From IMG/VR virus record IMGVR_UViG_3300037468_000183, positions 1 to 64,000 of that record: DNA of 64,000 bases. One strand, given 5' to 3'. A program made the translations under genes and the position numbers. Below the pieces are notes generated by a model. It was not told where the DNA came from. It saw only the letters and a program-made list of their open reading frames with translations, and ran no database searches. This document shows, one piece after another, positions 43,819-52,186 of this stretch; positions within the stretch are counted from its first letter, which is position 1; every line of letters begins with the position of its first letter. This stretch comes from a virus.

Positions 43819-43932
43819 CTATCGTTTCCCAGATATCTTCTCTCGAATCCACACGAGAATGGTCGCGACAGTCACTATCACCAGAAACATGATGACGACA
43901 TAGCCGAGCATCCGGCCGTCATAGTAGCTCAT
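43819..43932 (-). CDS. 37-residue single-span membrane protein
   Basis: ATG at 43932 with GAGGTGCTGGC upstream. A Tyr/Asp/Arg N-terminus, the hydrophobic stretch YVVIMFLVIVTVATILVW, and a basic end (REKISGKR) predict an N-out single-span protein. It overlaps the upstream stop by 4 bp. Confidence 0.6.
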   Translation of the reverse strand: MSYYDGRMLGYVVIMFLVIVTVATILVWIREKISGKR

Positions 43933-44240
43933 GCCAGCACCTCGATGATGCGCGCCAGGGGCACGGTTTCGAATTGCATATGTCTCGCTATGGCCCACGA
44001 GCTTTGCATATGGCAGGTGGTGCGATTGACCTTGAGTATCACACCCTCCCATTCGTGGCGCGCCCATCCACCGATCTTGCCTTCGGCGCGCCGCATGTCC
44101 CAGAAGCGCACGCGCTGCCCGACCTGATACGCGCCTTCGTGCTCGCTCACTTTGCCTCCTGTGTTGCAAAAGTCGCAACCGTAAAGGTGATTGCCGCCAC
44201 CGCAGCCGTGCGGGCCGGGGTAGTGGCGGCAGATGTTCAT
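43929..44240 (-). CDS. Cys/His-rich small protein
   Basis: 103 residues from the ATG at 44240, overlapping the upstream stop (ATGA). The N-terminus CRHYPGPHGCGGGNHLYGCD resembles a zinc-binding knuckle. The rest is a small beta domain (QVGQRVRFWDM, EWEGVILKVN), like an SH3 fold. Function unknown. Confidence 0.6.
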   Translation of the reverse strand: MNICRHYPGPHGCGGGNHLYGCDFCNTGGKVSEHEGAYQVGQRVRFWDMRRAEGKIGGWARHEWEGVILKVNRTTCHMQSSWAIARHMQFETVPLARIIEVLA

Positions 44241-45007
44241 ACGCCACAGATGCCGCTGCACTCGTCATTCCACAGCGACAGTTGCCCGCGCTCCTCGGCA
44301 TTCGAGAAGTCCACCAGCGCCAACGGTTGCTGCGATGGATGCAGAAACAAGTCATAAGGCGGGCGCACCTTGCGAATGGCATCGTCAACCTCGACGGCCT
44401 TGTGCCAGTCGCCGTTACCGGACGCCTTCATGTCGTGCCAGGCGCGGGTATCGTGAAACGGACAGAACACACAAGCGGACTTGGGGGGCGTCGGTAGATT
44501 GTGGCGCGCCAACCAAGCGGCGCAATCGTTGCGTGTCATGCGCTTTTCGATCAGCGGCCAGCGGTGGGTGATGTACTTCACGTCGCTGTCTCGCATACGC
44601 TGCACCTCATCAAGGCTGATGCCGATCCATTGCTCGACTGGGCGGCCTTCCCGGTTGGCTTGCAGCCAGCGGCGGATGGGTGCGATCTTCCAGCATTGGG
44701 TACATTGTCGGCGGAGTTGTCCGCCTCTATCGGTTGGCGTTGCCGTGAATGACGGGATGAAGATTTCCCCCCCCACCCGGTCGGTTACGATCCGGGGCGA
44801 CTTGTCTTGCACCGTCACCACCCGCACGCCATGTTCTTCCAGCCACGGCGTCCACTGCCGCGCGAACGCATACGTCCCGCTCATCTCGTGCGTCGTGTCG
44901 GCGTGGATCGCGACATCCGGCATTTCGATCTCGCCCAGGGCCGCCATTGCCGCCAACGTGAAGGACTGCCAGCCCCAACCGAGCGAGAGTGTCACAAGTG
45001 GTTTCAT
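44237..45007 (-). CDS. Phosphoadenosine phosphosulfate reductase-like protein
   Basis: 256 residues. The PP-loop is present in altered form (SLGWGWQS in place of SGGxDS, residues 8-15). ADTTHEMSGTYAFARQW follows, then two Cys pairs (CTQCWKIAPI and CVFCPFHD) that could hold an iron-sulfur cluster, plus a conserved KR-basic segment. Phage members of this family are common and have been linked to DNA or nucleotide sulfur chemistry; the substrate here is unknown. ATG preceded by GGGAGATGAC. Confidence 0.82.
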   Translation of the reverse strand: MKPLVTLSLGWGWQSFTLAAMAALGEIEMPDVAIHADTTHEMSGTYAFARQWTPWLEEHGVRVVTVQDKSPRIVTDRVGGEIFIPSFTATPTDRGGQLRRQCTQCWKIAPIRRWLQANREGRPVEQWIGISLDEVQRMRDSDVKYITHRWPLIEKRMTRNDCAAWLARHNLPTPPKSACVFCPFHDTRAWHDMKASGNGDWHKAVEVDDAIRKVRPPYDLFLHPSQQPLALVDFSNAEERGQLSLWNDECSGICGV

Positions 45008-45016
45008 GTCATCTCC

Positions 45017-45130
45017 CTACCACGGCAAGCGCCGCGGTGCCAGCGGGTAGCTCGGAAACTCCCGCTCGAACATGATGCCGGCCAGGATGCCGGCGACGAA
45101 GGCGATAGCCGCGAGCAGCAAGAGTTTCAT
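45017..45130 (-). CDS. 37-residue membrane protein
   Basis: MKLLLLAAIAFVAGILAGIM followed by a short polar tail with several Arg and Pro. One membrane segment or a signal-anchor. The start overlaps the upstream stop by 4 bp. Confidence 0.6.
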   Translation of the reverse strand: MKLLLLAAIAFVAGILAGIMFEREFPSYPLAPRRLPW

Positions 45131-45420
45131 GGTTGCACCGCGATTTCTAGCGCCGCGCGTAGGCCGATGATCTCCGAGCGCAAGCGCTCGACCTCGGCCT
45201 GTGCCAATGCGCCTATCTGACACATGCGCACAAGGCCAGCATCTCCCCATGTTTCGACAACACCACCGCGTGTATACGCAAAACCTGCATCGATCATCAA
45301 GGCGCGCAGACTCTTGACCTCTGCGCGCAGGCGCTCGACTTCGGTCGCGAGTTCCTGCACTCCCTCGTCCGTCACGGTTGCGCCACCACGTATGATGGCT
45401 TCCAGTTCTTCGTTTGTCAT
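45127..45420 (-). CDS. Coiled-coil protein
   Basis: 97 residues from the ATG at 45420, with AAGGAGGAATAACACC upstream. Two heptad stretches (QELATEVERLRAEVKSLRAL and AQAEVERLRSEIIGLRAAL) flank a Gly-rich turn, so a helical hairpin or dimer is likely. Similar in layout to the 40899-41189 protein. No enzymatic motif. Confidence 0.6.
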   Translation of the reverse strand: MTNEELEAIIRGGATVTDEGVQELATEVERLRAEVKSLRALMIDAGFAYTRGGVVETWGDAGLVRMCQIGALAQAEVERLRSEIIGLRAALEIAVQP

Positions 45421-45424
45421 GGTG

Positions 45425-46456
45425 TTATTCCTCCTTCGTTGAGTCGTAAACATCGCCAAGCCGGAAGAACTCCGGCTGCATCACCTGATCGAAACCGCCT
45501 GTGCCGCCCATCGTGTTTTTGTCAATCTGCACGTGGACGGTTGGCGAATAGTTGCCATCTGCCATGCGTTCGCGGCGCAGCAGAATTACGACATTCGCCT
45601 TATTCGACTTGCTGGCGCTGCCACTCATGGCGTTACGATCCATCGTGCGCGCCGTTTCGTCCTTACCGGCCTTGCTCATCTGTGCCACCATCACGACAGG
45701 CAACTCAACGGCCTCGGCCAGTACCTTGAGTTGCTCGACGTTATCAGCCTCGCGCTCCCAGGTATTCGAGCCGTACATCTGCAATTGGCGCTTACTCGGT
45801 TGCGCCTTCTCCAGATAGTCGATAACCGCCACGTCACAGGCGCCCGCTGCGTGCAACTTGCGCAACTCGGCAACCGTGCGCTCCATCGTCCAGCCAGGTG
45901 TATGCAGATAGGTGATATCACCTTCCCAGGCGAGCAGGCGGGGCCGTACTTCGGCAACCATGCTCCGCTGAGCAGGCGACATAATTCCGCTCTTGAGCGT
46001 GCGCACTGGAATCGACGTATGCCGTGCCGTGCGTCGATCCAACATCAATGTCCAGTTGAGCTCGTAGTGCACGAAGACCACCTTGTGGCGGCGGCGCGCC
46101 CAATGCTCGGCTAGGCACTCAACGACAATCGTCTTGCCTTGTCCGTCCGGCGCAGTGATCGATACCAGCATACCGGCTTCGAGCGGATCAATGAAGGAGT
46201 TCCAGGAAGCCCAGGGCCAGTCAATCAAGCGGCGCTCGTTGAGCGGCAAAGCGGCTTGCGCGTCGCGCTTGGCGAGCAAGGCATCGTAGTAGTCAAATGA
46301 TGCTGGCCAAGTCAACGCAGCATTGTCATCACCACCGCCGAAACGTGCCAGGGTCGCGCTCAGCCAGGCGTGCAGGTCGGTGGCGGTTTCGTCGGCCAGA
46401 CAGCGGCGCAAGAGTTCCTTGCCCACTGCCTCGTATTGTGCGACATCGGGATCCAT
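45425..46456 (-). CDS. DnaB-type replicative helicase (RecA-fold)
   Basis: 343 residues. Walker A is APDGQGKT near residue 102, Walker B is DVAVIDYL near residue 200, and an SxQ-like sensor follows (VVMVAQMSKAGKD), then KSNKANVVILLRRER typical of DnaB C-terminal domains. The N-terminal ~70 residues are short compared with bacterial DnaB, so the primase-binding domain is reduced. It unwinds DNA at the phage fork. Adjacent initiator and primase genes form a replication cassette. Confidence 0.85.
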   Translation of the reverse strand: MDPDVAQYEAVGKELLRRCLADETATDLHAWLSATLARFGGGDDNAALTWPASFDYYDALLAKRDAQAALPLNERRLIDWPWASWNSFIDPLEAGMLVSITAPDGQGKTIVVECLAEHWARRRHKVVFVHYELNWTLMLDRRTARHTSIPVRTLKSGIMSPAQRSMVAEVRPRLLAWEGDITYLHTPGWTMERTVAELRKLHAAGACDVAVIDYLEKAQPSKRQLQMYGSNTWEREADNVEQLKVLAEAVELPVVMVAQMSKAGKDETARTMDRNAMSGSASKSNKANVVILLRRERMADGNYSPTVHVQIDKNTMGGTGGFDQVMQPEFFRLGDVYDSTKEE

Positions 46457-46468
46457 CTTAGCTTGCTC

Positions 46469-47221
46469 CTACCATGTTGCATCCTCCGCCGTGCGTGGCG
46501 TCCGGCGTGCTTCGGCCTTTGTGTCCGCCCAGAAGTATATCCACTCTGCACCATCCGTAGACGGCATCCGTGTGATGACATGCTCGTTGGTCGGTGGACT
46601 GTGACCGTTGCCACTTGCCAGCATTACGGATTCAGCGCAGCGTGCCACATAGTTGACCACGTTCTGCTTGCCCTCGGCTTTGGCGGCCTTCCAGCCCGCT
46701 TGCCACGCCACGAGACCCACTCTGCCTATCGTTTCGAGATGGGCGTCAAGGTGGGGCTTCGTCATCATCAGGTTATCTGCTTCATAGGCGGCGCGCACGG
46801 TGGCGGCGTATGATTCGGATTGGATTGGATTCGGATTGGATTGGATTACGGGTGCATCTGATTTCGGATGATTTCCATTGATATCAGATGATATCATAGG
46901 CGGGTACTTGCTGCGCTTTGCCCGTATCTGCTGATGGTTCTCCCACGTGACGACTTGCAGATACGGCTTGTCAGCTACCATGTAGAGCCGAATCAGGTTT
47001 ACATCGGCCAGCACTCGCAAGGCACTGGCAACCCAACCCTCGGTGACAGTCGCAAGTTTGAGCGGAAAGCACTTCGCCCGGATGATCGCGGGGCGGGCGT
47101 CCATGCGCCCGTAGTCATCGCACTGTACGAGCAGGCGATACCAGAACACTTCTTGCTCAGGAGTCAGTTTGTCGAGATTGTCACTTGTGCAGATGCTATC
47201 CTTCAGGATGCGATTGGGCAT
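46469..47221 (-). CDS. DnaD-like replication initiation protein
   Basis: 250 residues from the ATG at 47221, 1 nt after the upstream stop. The N-terminal RILKDSICTSDNLDKLTPEQ, then FWYRLLVQCDDYGRMDARP, is the winged-helix opening of phage DnaD/replisome-organiser proteins. A repeated NPNPIQSE linker (encoded by a GGATT repeat near 46820-46850) separates a helical C-terminal domain. It probably loads the helicase encoded next to it. Confidence 0.75.
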   Translation of the reverse strand: MPNRILKDSICTSDNLDKLTPEQEVFWYRLLVQCDDYGRMDARPAIIRAKCFPLKLATVTEGWVASALRVLADVNLIRLYMVADKPYLQVVTWENHQQIRAKRSKYPPMISSDINGNHPKSDAPVIQSNPNPIQSESYAATVRAAYEADNLMMTKPHLDAHLETIGRVGLVAWQAGWKAAKAEGKQNVVNYVARCAESVMLASGNGHSPPTNEHVITRMPSTDGAEWIYFWADTKAEARRTPRTAEDATW

Positions 47222-47222
47222 G

Positions 47223-48098
47223 TTATACCACCTTCTGCCAGCCGAAGCGCTTGGCAATGCCGAACACTGTCGCCACGGTCACGGCTCCGGTGGGGTTGCC
47301 CGTCTCGTGGAAGCTGCGCCACTTGCGCTCGACTTCGCCAGGCGCGCCATCGGCCCACGTTTCGGCCAGCGGTAAGCCGGCGTCGCCAAAGTTTGCTTGG
47401 AGTCCCATGAGCACCTGCACCCATTCGTCGTAGTCGATGCCCCAGGGCGGGATGCGCTTGAGTGCGTCATAGACTTCGGTCTGCGTGGCGGGAGCGGCGA
47501 AATCCTTGTGCTCGACAACGCGTTTCTCACGGCGGCCTGTGTCGCTCCATTGCTGGATCAGATGCTTGACCGTTTCCAGCGTCAGGACGTTTTCGAGATA
47601 GGCAATCTCGCAACCGGTCGCGCCGTAGAAGAAGCGCACCGGGTCTTTGCATTGCCGGTCGGCCGTGCCGAACAGCCACAAGAGCGCCTGCACGGCTTGA
47701 CTGTAGTTCTTGGCCTGCATGATCGGCGTGTCGAGGAGGAAGACAGCGCGTGCTCGTGGCGCTTCGGGTGTGTGGCTGGTCGTGGTGTAGAGCAGACTGG
47801 CGTATTTGGCGATGAACTTATCGGCGCTGAGCGTCGCCAATGTGCTGCGACTGTCTTCGGTATCGAAGTCGAGTCCGATGTGTTGGCCGCAAACGTAATT
47901 CTCAGATGTGCGCCAGCCCTTTGCGTGCCAAGTCGTGAAAGCGTGCCCGGTGTAGATCGAGTCAGCTAAATCCATGCGGCTGACTTCTCGATTGACGAAA
48001 CCGGCGTTGAACGTGCTCCAGAACGTATCACCAGCCGGAATCTTGTGCGTCAGCTGGTGCCTGGATACGGCCACGCGGAATGAAGCGTCATTGCTCAT
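47223..48098 (-). CDS. Primase with PriCT-2 domain
   Basis: 291 residues. The first ~180 residues have archaeo-eukaryotic primase-like features: GLDFDTED with paired acids near residue 75, TTTSHTPEAPRARAVFLLD, and DPVRFFYGA. The C-terminal ~80 residues are a PriCT-2 domain (LKRIPPWGIDYDEWVQVLMG ... FGIAKRFGW). It likely makes primers for the phage fork with the adjacent helicase and initiator. Confidence 0.78.
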   Translation of the reverse strand: MSNDASFRVAVSRHQLTHKIPAGDTFWSTFNAGFVNREVSRMDLADSIYTGHAFTTWHAKGWRTSENYVCGQHIGLDFDTEDSRSTLATLSADKFIAKYASLLYTTTSHTPEAPRARAVFLLDTPIMQAKNYSQAVQALLWLFGTADRQCKDPVRFFYGATGCEIAYLENVLTLETVKHLIQQWSDTGRREKRVVEHKDFAAPATQTEVYDALKRIPPWGIDYDEWVQVLMGLQANFGDAGLPLAETWADGAPGEVERKWRSFHETGNPTGAVTVATVFGIAKRFGWQKVV

Positions 48099-48522
48099 GC
48101 TGCACCTTCCTACTGTTGCCGCGCCCCGGCATCCAGGGCGTTACCAGATCGTGCCACAGGTCGTGATGGTATTTGCAGAGCAGCGCGCCGAATTGCTCCC
48201 AGGCGGCCCACTGTGGCGCGACTTCGGGGTGGTCGTTGAATACTTGCGGCATCCAGTGGTGATTTGCTGCGCCATCCTTCCCGCCGCATATCACGCATGA
48301 TTGCCGATAGTCGTCTTGGATTGGCACATCGTCAAGCGTTTTGCCGACTGCGGCGGCCAGCGCGGTCGCTACCAGATGGCTGATGTAGCGCATTGGTTTC
48401 TCGGCCCATCCATCACAGGCGATGCAACGCCAGGCATACATCACTACGCCATCGGCACTGATGATGCGGCGGACATAGACGCGCTGCGTCTTGCCACACT
48501 GACGGCAGGCGGGCTTTGCCAT
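48088..48522 (-). CDS. Zinc-ribbon and HNH-like protein
   Basis: 144 residues from the ATG at 48522 (GAGGCATGAT upstream). An N-terminal zinc ribbon (CRQCGKTQ ... CIACDGW) is followed by a second CxxC/HH set (CVICGGKDGAANHHWMP) and LLCKYHHDLWHDLV, matching the treble-clef metal site of HNH nucleases, although the central Asn/His are not fully clear. A recombination or repair nuclease role is inferred. Confidence 0.65.
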   Translation of the reverse strand: MAKPACRQCGKTQRVYVRRIISADGVVMYAWRCIACDGWAEKPMRYISHLVATALAAAVGKTLDDVPIQDDYRQSCVICGGKDGAANHHWMPQVFNDHPEVAPQWAAWEQFGALLCKYHHDLWHDLVTPWMPGRGNSRKVQHEQ

Positions 48523-48523
48523 A

Positions 48524-48727
48524 TCATGCCTCGGTATCTTGCAAGATTCTCGCAGATAGTCTGTCGTTCTGCGCCTTGAAGCGTTCGATCTCCGCGCGGT
48601 CAACGCGGTAACCTTTCGGCAGGGGTATCAGCCGGATCATGCCGGCCTTGCCCCAGCGCGTGAGCGTGCGGGTATGCACACGAAGGATGGCGGCGGCTTC
48701 CTGTAGGGTGAGTAGTTCGTTTATCAT
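48524..48727 (-). CDS. Excisionase-like HTH (MerR-type) DNA-binding protein
   Basis: 67 residues. LLTLQEAAAILRVHTRTLTR followed by WGKAGMIRLIPLPKGYRVDR is the helix-turn-helix and wing of the excisionase/MerR-like family, which bind DNA and may regulate or direct recombination. I chose the third in-frame ATG (48727) because the promoter -10 at 48740-48735 places the transcript start on it. That makes it leaderless. Two upstream in-frame ATGs lie in the promoter. Confidence 0.78.
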   Translation of the reverse strand: MINELLTLQEAAAILRVHTRTLTRWGKAGMIRLIPLPKGYRVDRAEIERFKAQNDRLSARILQDTEA

Positions 48728-48734
48728 GTCCATC

Positions 48735-48762
48735 ATTATACATCATCGGCTAGAAAAGTCAA
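48735..48762 (-). promoter_or_regulatory. Internal leftward promoter
   Basis: Minus strand TTGACT (48762-48757), 16-nt spacer, TATAAT (48740-48735). The predicted +1 coincides with the ATG at 48727. Confidence 0.75.
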
Positions 48763-48780
48763 TTCGTCGCAACGGTCAAG

Positions 48781-48806
48781 CGGGCCGCAGCGCACGCCAC
48801 GGCCCG
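48781..48806 (-). terminator. GC-rich hairpin after gene 48815-49126
   Basis: CGGGCCG (48781-48787) and CGGCCCG (48800-48806) with a 12-nt loop, just past the stop of the upstream leftward gene and before the internal promoter. A T-rich stretch is weak. Confidence 0.5.
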
Positions 48807-48814
48807 GTCTGTGC

Positions 48815-49126
48815 TCAGCTATTATTCCGCGACAAGCTATCAAGCACGACGTGTAGCTGAGTGGTATACTCGTGCGCCTTTGCTGCCTCCGCATCGAGTT
48901 TTGCGGCGTAAGCTTTTGCCTGCGCGATTAGCCAGGCGTTGGCATCCGGCAACGTCCCGAATAGCTGATATGTGCCGATCTTCGTAACGCTCGGAAAATA
49001 CATATAACCAAGTAGCGGCTCGTAATCCGGCGCGACTGAGTAGGTCTTCGTCGTTTCCTTGACGATGCCGATACGGGCTAGATTCGCCTTGCCCCACTCG
49101 AATTTTGCCGCATACTTAATCTGCAT
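48815..49126 (-). CDS. Hypothetical protein
   Basis: 103 residues, ATG with GGAAGGGTACT upstream. A beta N-terminal half (KTYSVAPDYEPLLGYMYFP) and a long C-terminal helix (AQAKAYAAKLDAEAAKAHE). No family recognised. Followed by a GC hairpin that may end its transcript. Confidence 0.55.
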   Translation of the reverse strand: MQIKYAAKFEWGKANLARIGIVKETTKTYSVAPDYEPLLGYMYFPSVTKIGTYQLFGTLPDANAWLIAQAKAYAAKLDAEAAKAHEYTTQLHVVLDSLSRNNS

Positions 49127-49169
49127 AGTACCCTTCCATTCTGTGCGCGCCTTGCGACGCGCCCGATGT

Positions 49170-49346
49170 TCAGTCGATGATCTTCAGCAGTCCGACGCTC
49201 ACGCCCCACTGCACTTCGCGACAGGCGATGACCGTCGCCTCTGGATGCGCGAGGGCGTAGCGGCGGGCGGCATTCACGCCGTCACTGCCGGCCCATGTGA
49301 CGATCCTGCCGTCGATCAAGAGCAACTCGAAGGTTCTGTCAGGCAT
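49170..49346 (-). CDS. Small hypothetical protein
   Basis: 58 residues from the ATG at 49346. It reads PDRTFELLLIDGRIVTWAGS, then a short helix and strands, like a small alpha/beta fold. It overlaps the upstream gene by 31 bp. A longer in-frame start upstream is possible but has no better ribosome site. Confidence 0.45.
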   Translation of the reverse strand: MPDRTFELLLIDGRIVTWAGSDGVNAARRYALAHPEATVIACREVQWGVSVGLLKIID

Positions 49347-49504
49347 AGCAGAACGTCCTCCTCCTCGGCATCCTCGGCTAACCAGGATTCGATCTCCTCG
49401 ATGGTGAAGTTGCCTCGGATGGCCCGGCCGTAATTCTCGATGTCGCACGCCGCCGCGTCGCCATCAAACATCCAGTCGAATGACATCATGTCATAGGTCT
49501 TCAC
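49316..49504 (-). CDS. Small acidic protein
   Basis: 62 residues from a GTG at 49504 with AAGGAG 8 nt upstream. Acidic, with FTIEEIESWLAEDAEEEDVL, a DNA-mimic-like charge pattern common in small phage inhibitors; that comparison is inference. No family recognised. Confidence 0.5.
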   Translation of the reverse strand: MKTYDMMSFDWMFDGDAAACDIENYGRAIRGNFTIEEIESWLAEDAEEEDVLLCLTEPSSCS

Positions 49505-49614
49505 GGTATCCACTCCTTGTCTGTTTCGCCCACCCCGCCGCCAGTATCTCTACCCCTCTGTTCCACGGGTCAATTCCCGGTGTAGAAGCGGCGCGCACGG
49601 AGCAGGCGATTGTA

Positions 49615-50808
49615 TCACTTGCCGACGATCTCTTTGCCGGCAACCTTCGCCTCGGCGCGCTTCTCCAGCGCCACGCAGACGGCTTCCAGGTTCTCGGTCG
49701 TTACCTTCCGGAAGTTCTCGGCGTAGACCGCACGCAGAAGGTGCGGCATGTCGGCCTTGCCGTCCTTGCGATAGTACGGGAAGACCTGGACAAAGACCTC
49801 GCACCACTGCGCGAAGGCGTGGGCGGCCTTGCCTTCCATGTCCGCCATCTGGCCTCCGCCATGCGGCTTCGGGGCGGCGCTGCGCTCCACGGTGGCGCTC
49901 GTCATGGCGTGAAACTCCGCCTCCGCATCAGACAACGGCGGCTCGGTCGCGGGCGGTGGCTTGGACGCCGCGACGGGTGGCGGCTCCTCCTCGGCCAGGT
50001 CTTCGTCGTCGTCATCGTAGTCATCGTCATCGTCCGCGTCGTCAACGTGGCGGGCCGTCAGTTGCAACGGTTGGCCCGCGGCCAATGCCATCTGTTCCTC
50101 GGCCTCGACCTGCATCCGTGCCAACACCCACTCGGCGGCGGGCACGATCTTGACCAGGTCCTTGATGGTGCGATTGCGCCGGCCCGCAGCCTTATCCTCG
50201 TCCTTCCAGGCTGGCGTCGAGATGGATTGCTTGACGCGTAGCACGTTGAACAGGATGCCGTTGAGATGGCCGGCTTTGGTTTCGGCGTCCAGCAGACAGG
50301 CAGTGATGGAGACCAGATCATTAATGCTGTGTGTCTCCATCGTCACGAAGCCGACGAAGCCCGCCCGGATCAACTGCGGCACGATCATGCTCAGGCGCCC
50401 GACTTGCTTACAGCCGGGGTTGTCCTTCGCGCGCGTCTTGGTTCCGGTGTAGTACGGACACGGCCGTTCGCCATCGGCATAGTCGCCGTTGGCCGTGCGC
50501 CAGCGGTTCATTGTCTGACCGTCGCAACGATGCACCATACCGCCGTGGTCATATTCCTCAAACCACGTATTCCAATTCTGTTCCAGCGTCGCGAATGGCA
50601 GATAGGCCTCGATCAGCGCGGGCTTACCGCCGTATGCGGCATCGAAAGCGCGCTGCACATCCTGGCGTTCGCTCGTGAAACGCCAGTGATCCAGGTCGGG
50701 GCCGGGGCGCTTCGGGTCGGTCTTGGGGCCGCCCTTGCGGAGTTTGCCCAAGTCCGGGAACTTGGGCGTGATGTCCTGGCGTCTTGTCATGCCGACTATG
50801 GGTGACAT
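49615..50808 (-). CDS. Recombination directionality factor-like protein
   Basis: 397 residues from the ATG at 50808 (AGAGGAGGAACTTTT upstream). The N-terminal ~200 residues match the phiC31 gp3-type family often annotated as hydrolase or metal-binding protein: LDHWRFTSERQDVQRAFDAA, YGG, HRCDGQTMNRW, CPYYTGT and CKQVGRLSMIVPQLIRAGF. A very acidic linker (VDDADDDDDYDDDDEDLAEEE is longer than shown) separates a helical C-terminal domain. Family members switch serine integrases from integration to excision. No integrase is seen in this window. Confidence 0.7.
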   Translation of the reverse strand: MSPIVGMTRRQDITPKFPDLGKLRKGGPKTDPKRPGPDLDHWRFTSERQDVQRAFDAAYGGKPALIEAYLPFATLEQNWNTWFEEYDHGGMVHRCDGQTMNRWRTANGDYADGERPCPYYTGTKTRAKDNPGCKQVGRLSMIVPQLIRAGFVGFVTMETHSINDLVSITACLLDAETKAGHLNGILFNVLRVKQSISTPAWKDEDKAAGRRNRTIKDLVKIVPAAEWVLARMQVEAEEQMALAAGQPLQLTARHVDDADDDDDYDDDDEDLAEEEPPPVAASKPPPATEPPLSDAEAEFHAMTSATVERSAAPKPHGGGQMADMEGKAAHAFAQWCEVFVQVFPYYRKDGKADMPHLLRAVYAENFRKVTTENLEAVCVALEKRAEAKVAGKEIVGK

Positions 50809-51476
50809 AAAAGTTCCTCCTCTGTATGCTCCTGTAACTTCTTGGCCTGCCACCTCGCGTTTGCCGCCGCGCTTTGCTTGGCCTTTCCATCCGGTGTAGC
50901 CAAGCGGACTTTGTGCGAGGCAGACATCTTGGCACGCGTCTCGGTGCTGTGTACGCGCCCCTTGATTGCAGCGCTGTGTTGGGCACGTGCCTCTGGATTG
51001 CTCATCTGAATTATTGCCGCGGCGCTTATCTTCTCGCGTGTCTCCGGGCTGACTACCTTGCCCCTCTGCGCCGCGCCTATCTTAGCGCGTGTTTCGGCAG
51101 TCTGCGTCCGCCCTCTCAGCATGGCGCGTATTTCGTCGCTATAGTGAACTCCCCTGCACGTCCTGGGGTGTGGAGCTATGTTATAACCATGCTCTCTGTC
51201 GTATGATCGTAACGTGTCCATCCAGTGTTGTTCGCGCTCGTCCAGCCGCGCCAAATCCTCGATGTGTTCCAGGACAATGATCTCGAAAGCCTCCCATCCG
51301 TACTTCGCAACGGCGCGATACAAAGGGTGCGGCTTCTTCCCGACCAAGCACCGATGTTGGTATATGCGCTCTCTGAGGCACTGCGCCTGACCCACGTACA
51401 CCTTGCCGCTTTCCACATGGAAGATGCCGTAGATGCCAGTAAACTTCCAGTCGCCCCAATACGCTTTCGGCATCAT
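50796..51476 (-). CDS. GIY-YIG endonuclease with NUMOD-type repeats
   Basis: 226 residues. The catalytic domain is GIYGIFHVESGKVYVGQA with the Arg in CLRERIYQH and the Glu in EREQHWMDTL. After residue ~110 come four short DNA-binding repeats (SDEIRAMLRG, TAETRAKIGAAQRG, SPETREKISAA, STETRAKMSASH), the NUMOD pattern of homing endonucleases. A selfish free-standing homing endonuclease is likely. It overlaps the next gene start by 13 bp. Confidence 0.85.
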   Translation of the reverse strand: MMPKAYWGDWKFTGIYGIFHVESGKVYVGQAQCLRERIYQHRCLVGKKPHPLYRAVAKYGWEAFEIIVLEHIEDLARLDEREQHWMDTLRSYDREHGYNIAPHPRTCRGVHYSDEIRAMLRGRTQTAETRAKIGAAQRGKVVSPETREKISAAAIIQMSNPEARAQHSAAIKGRVHSTETRAKMSASHKVRLATPDGKAKQSAAANARWQAKKLQEHTEEELLCHP

Positions 51477-51484
51477 GTTGCCTC

Positions 51485-51826
51485 CTATGTCTTGAGAATC
51501 GCGTCCTGCATATCTGCGGGCAATCCGGCGATGATGGTATCTTCCAGCGGATTGTACGGATGCGCTGCGGGTTGTTCGATGGTATCCTGGAGCAGTGCGG
51601 CACGCACATGAGCCGCCGCCCCGCCGTCCGGGAACGTCAGCGTTGAGCCATCCACGAAGCGCACGAGTACGCCGGTATGCGTCTCGTGCTTGACCGCCAC
51701 TGTGACCGCAAATCCATTGCGATCCTGCTCATACTGCGGCACGTCTTTTCGCCACTGAAAGTCAAGGTTGGCCCAGGCGATGGCGTCTAGGTTAATGACA
51801 TGGCCGCCCACGGCGATACTGTTCAT
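51485..51826 (-). CDS. Hypothetical protein
   Basis: 113 residues with a start overlapping the upstream stop by 4 bp. A beta-rich first half (VNLDAIAWANLDF-type strands, GVLVRFVDGSTLTF) is followed by a helical end. The pattern V-G-V-RF-DGS is typical of small phage beta-sheet proteins. No family recognised. Confidence 0.55.
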   Translation of the reverse strand: MNSIAVGGHVINLDAIAWANLDFQWRKDVPQYEQDRNGFAVTVAVKHETHTGVLVRFVDGSTLTFPDGGAAAHVRAALLQDTIEQPAAHPYNPLEDTIIAGLPADMQDAILKT

Positions 51827-52065
51827 TGCTCACTCCTATAATGCTTCGGATCGTCCGACCAGTGGCGGTCGAAAGGATCGGCAAAGCCGAGTACGTCCAC
51901 TGCGTAGCCGTATGCGGAGCAGATGACCTCTGGCGCATAGGCATTGTAGCCGTCAATCGTGGCTTTCGGCTCGAAGTCGTAGACTGCGCCGCCTGTCATG
52001 GCAATAAAGACGCCCTCGGCAAACTTGGGATATTCGGCGCTGTCCTCCTGCGGGGTATCGTCCAT
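51823..52065 (-). CDS. Small acidic protein
   Basis: 80 residues from the ATG at 52065 with TAAGGAGGATGAC upstream. Acidic ends (DDTPQEDSAE, FDRHWSDDPKH), aromatic core (AYAPEVICSAYGYAVDV). No family recognised. Confidence 0.55.
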   Translation of the reverse strand: MDDTPQEDSAEYPKFAEGVFIAMTGGAVYDFEPKATIDGYNAYAPEVICSAYGYAVDVLGFADPFDRHWSDDPKHYRSEQ

Positions 52066-52075
52066 GTCATCCTCC

Positions 52076-52186
52076 TTACCTGAGTCCCCAGGCCGCGCCG
52101 GGTGACGCGGACACGACATAATACATGAATGCGCCGAATGCCACGCCGACGAGGAGCAGCAGAGCGGCGTCGATAAGACGGTTCAT
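52076..52186 (-). CDS. 36-residue single-span membrane protein
   Basis: ATG at 52186 overlaps the upstream stop by 4 bp. NRLIDAALLLLVGVAFGAF then MYYVV gives one membrane span. The short polar end is SASPGAAWGLR. Function unknown. Confidence 0.5.
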   Translation of the reverse strand: MNRLIDAALLLLVGVAFGAFMYYVVSASPGAAWGLR

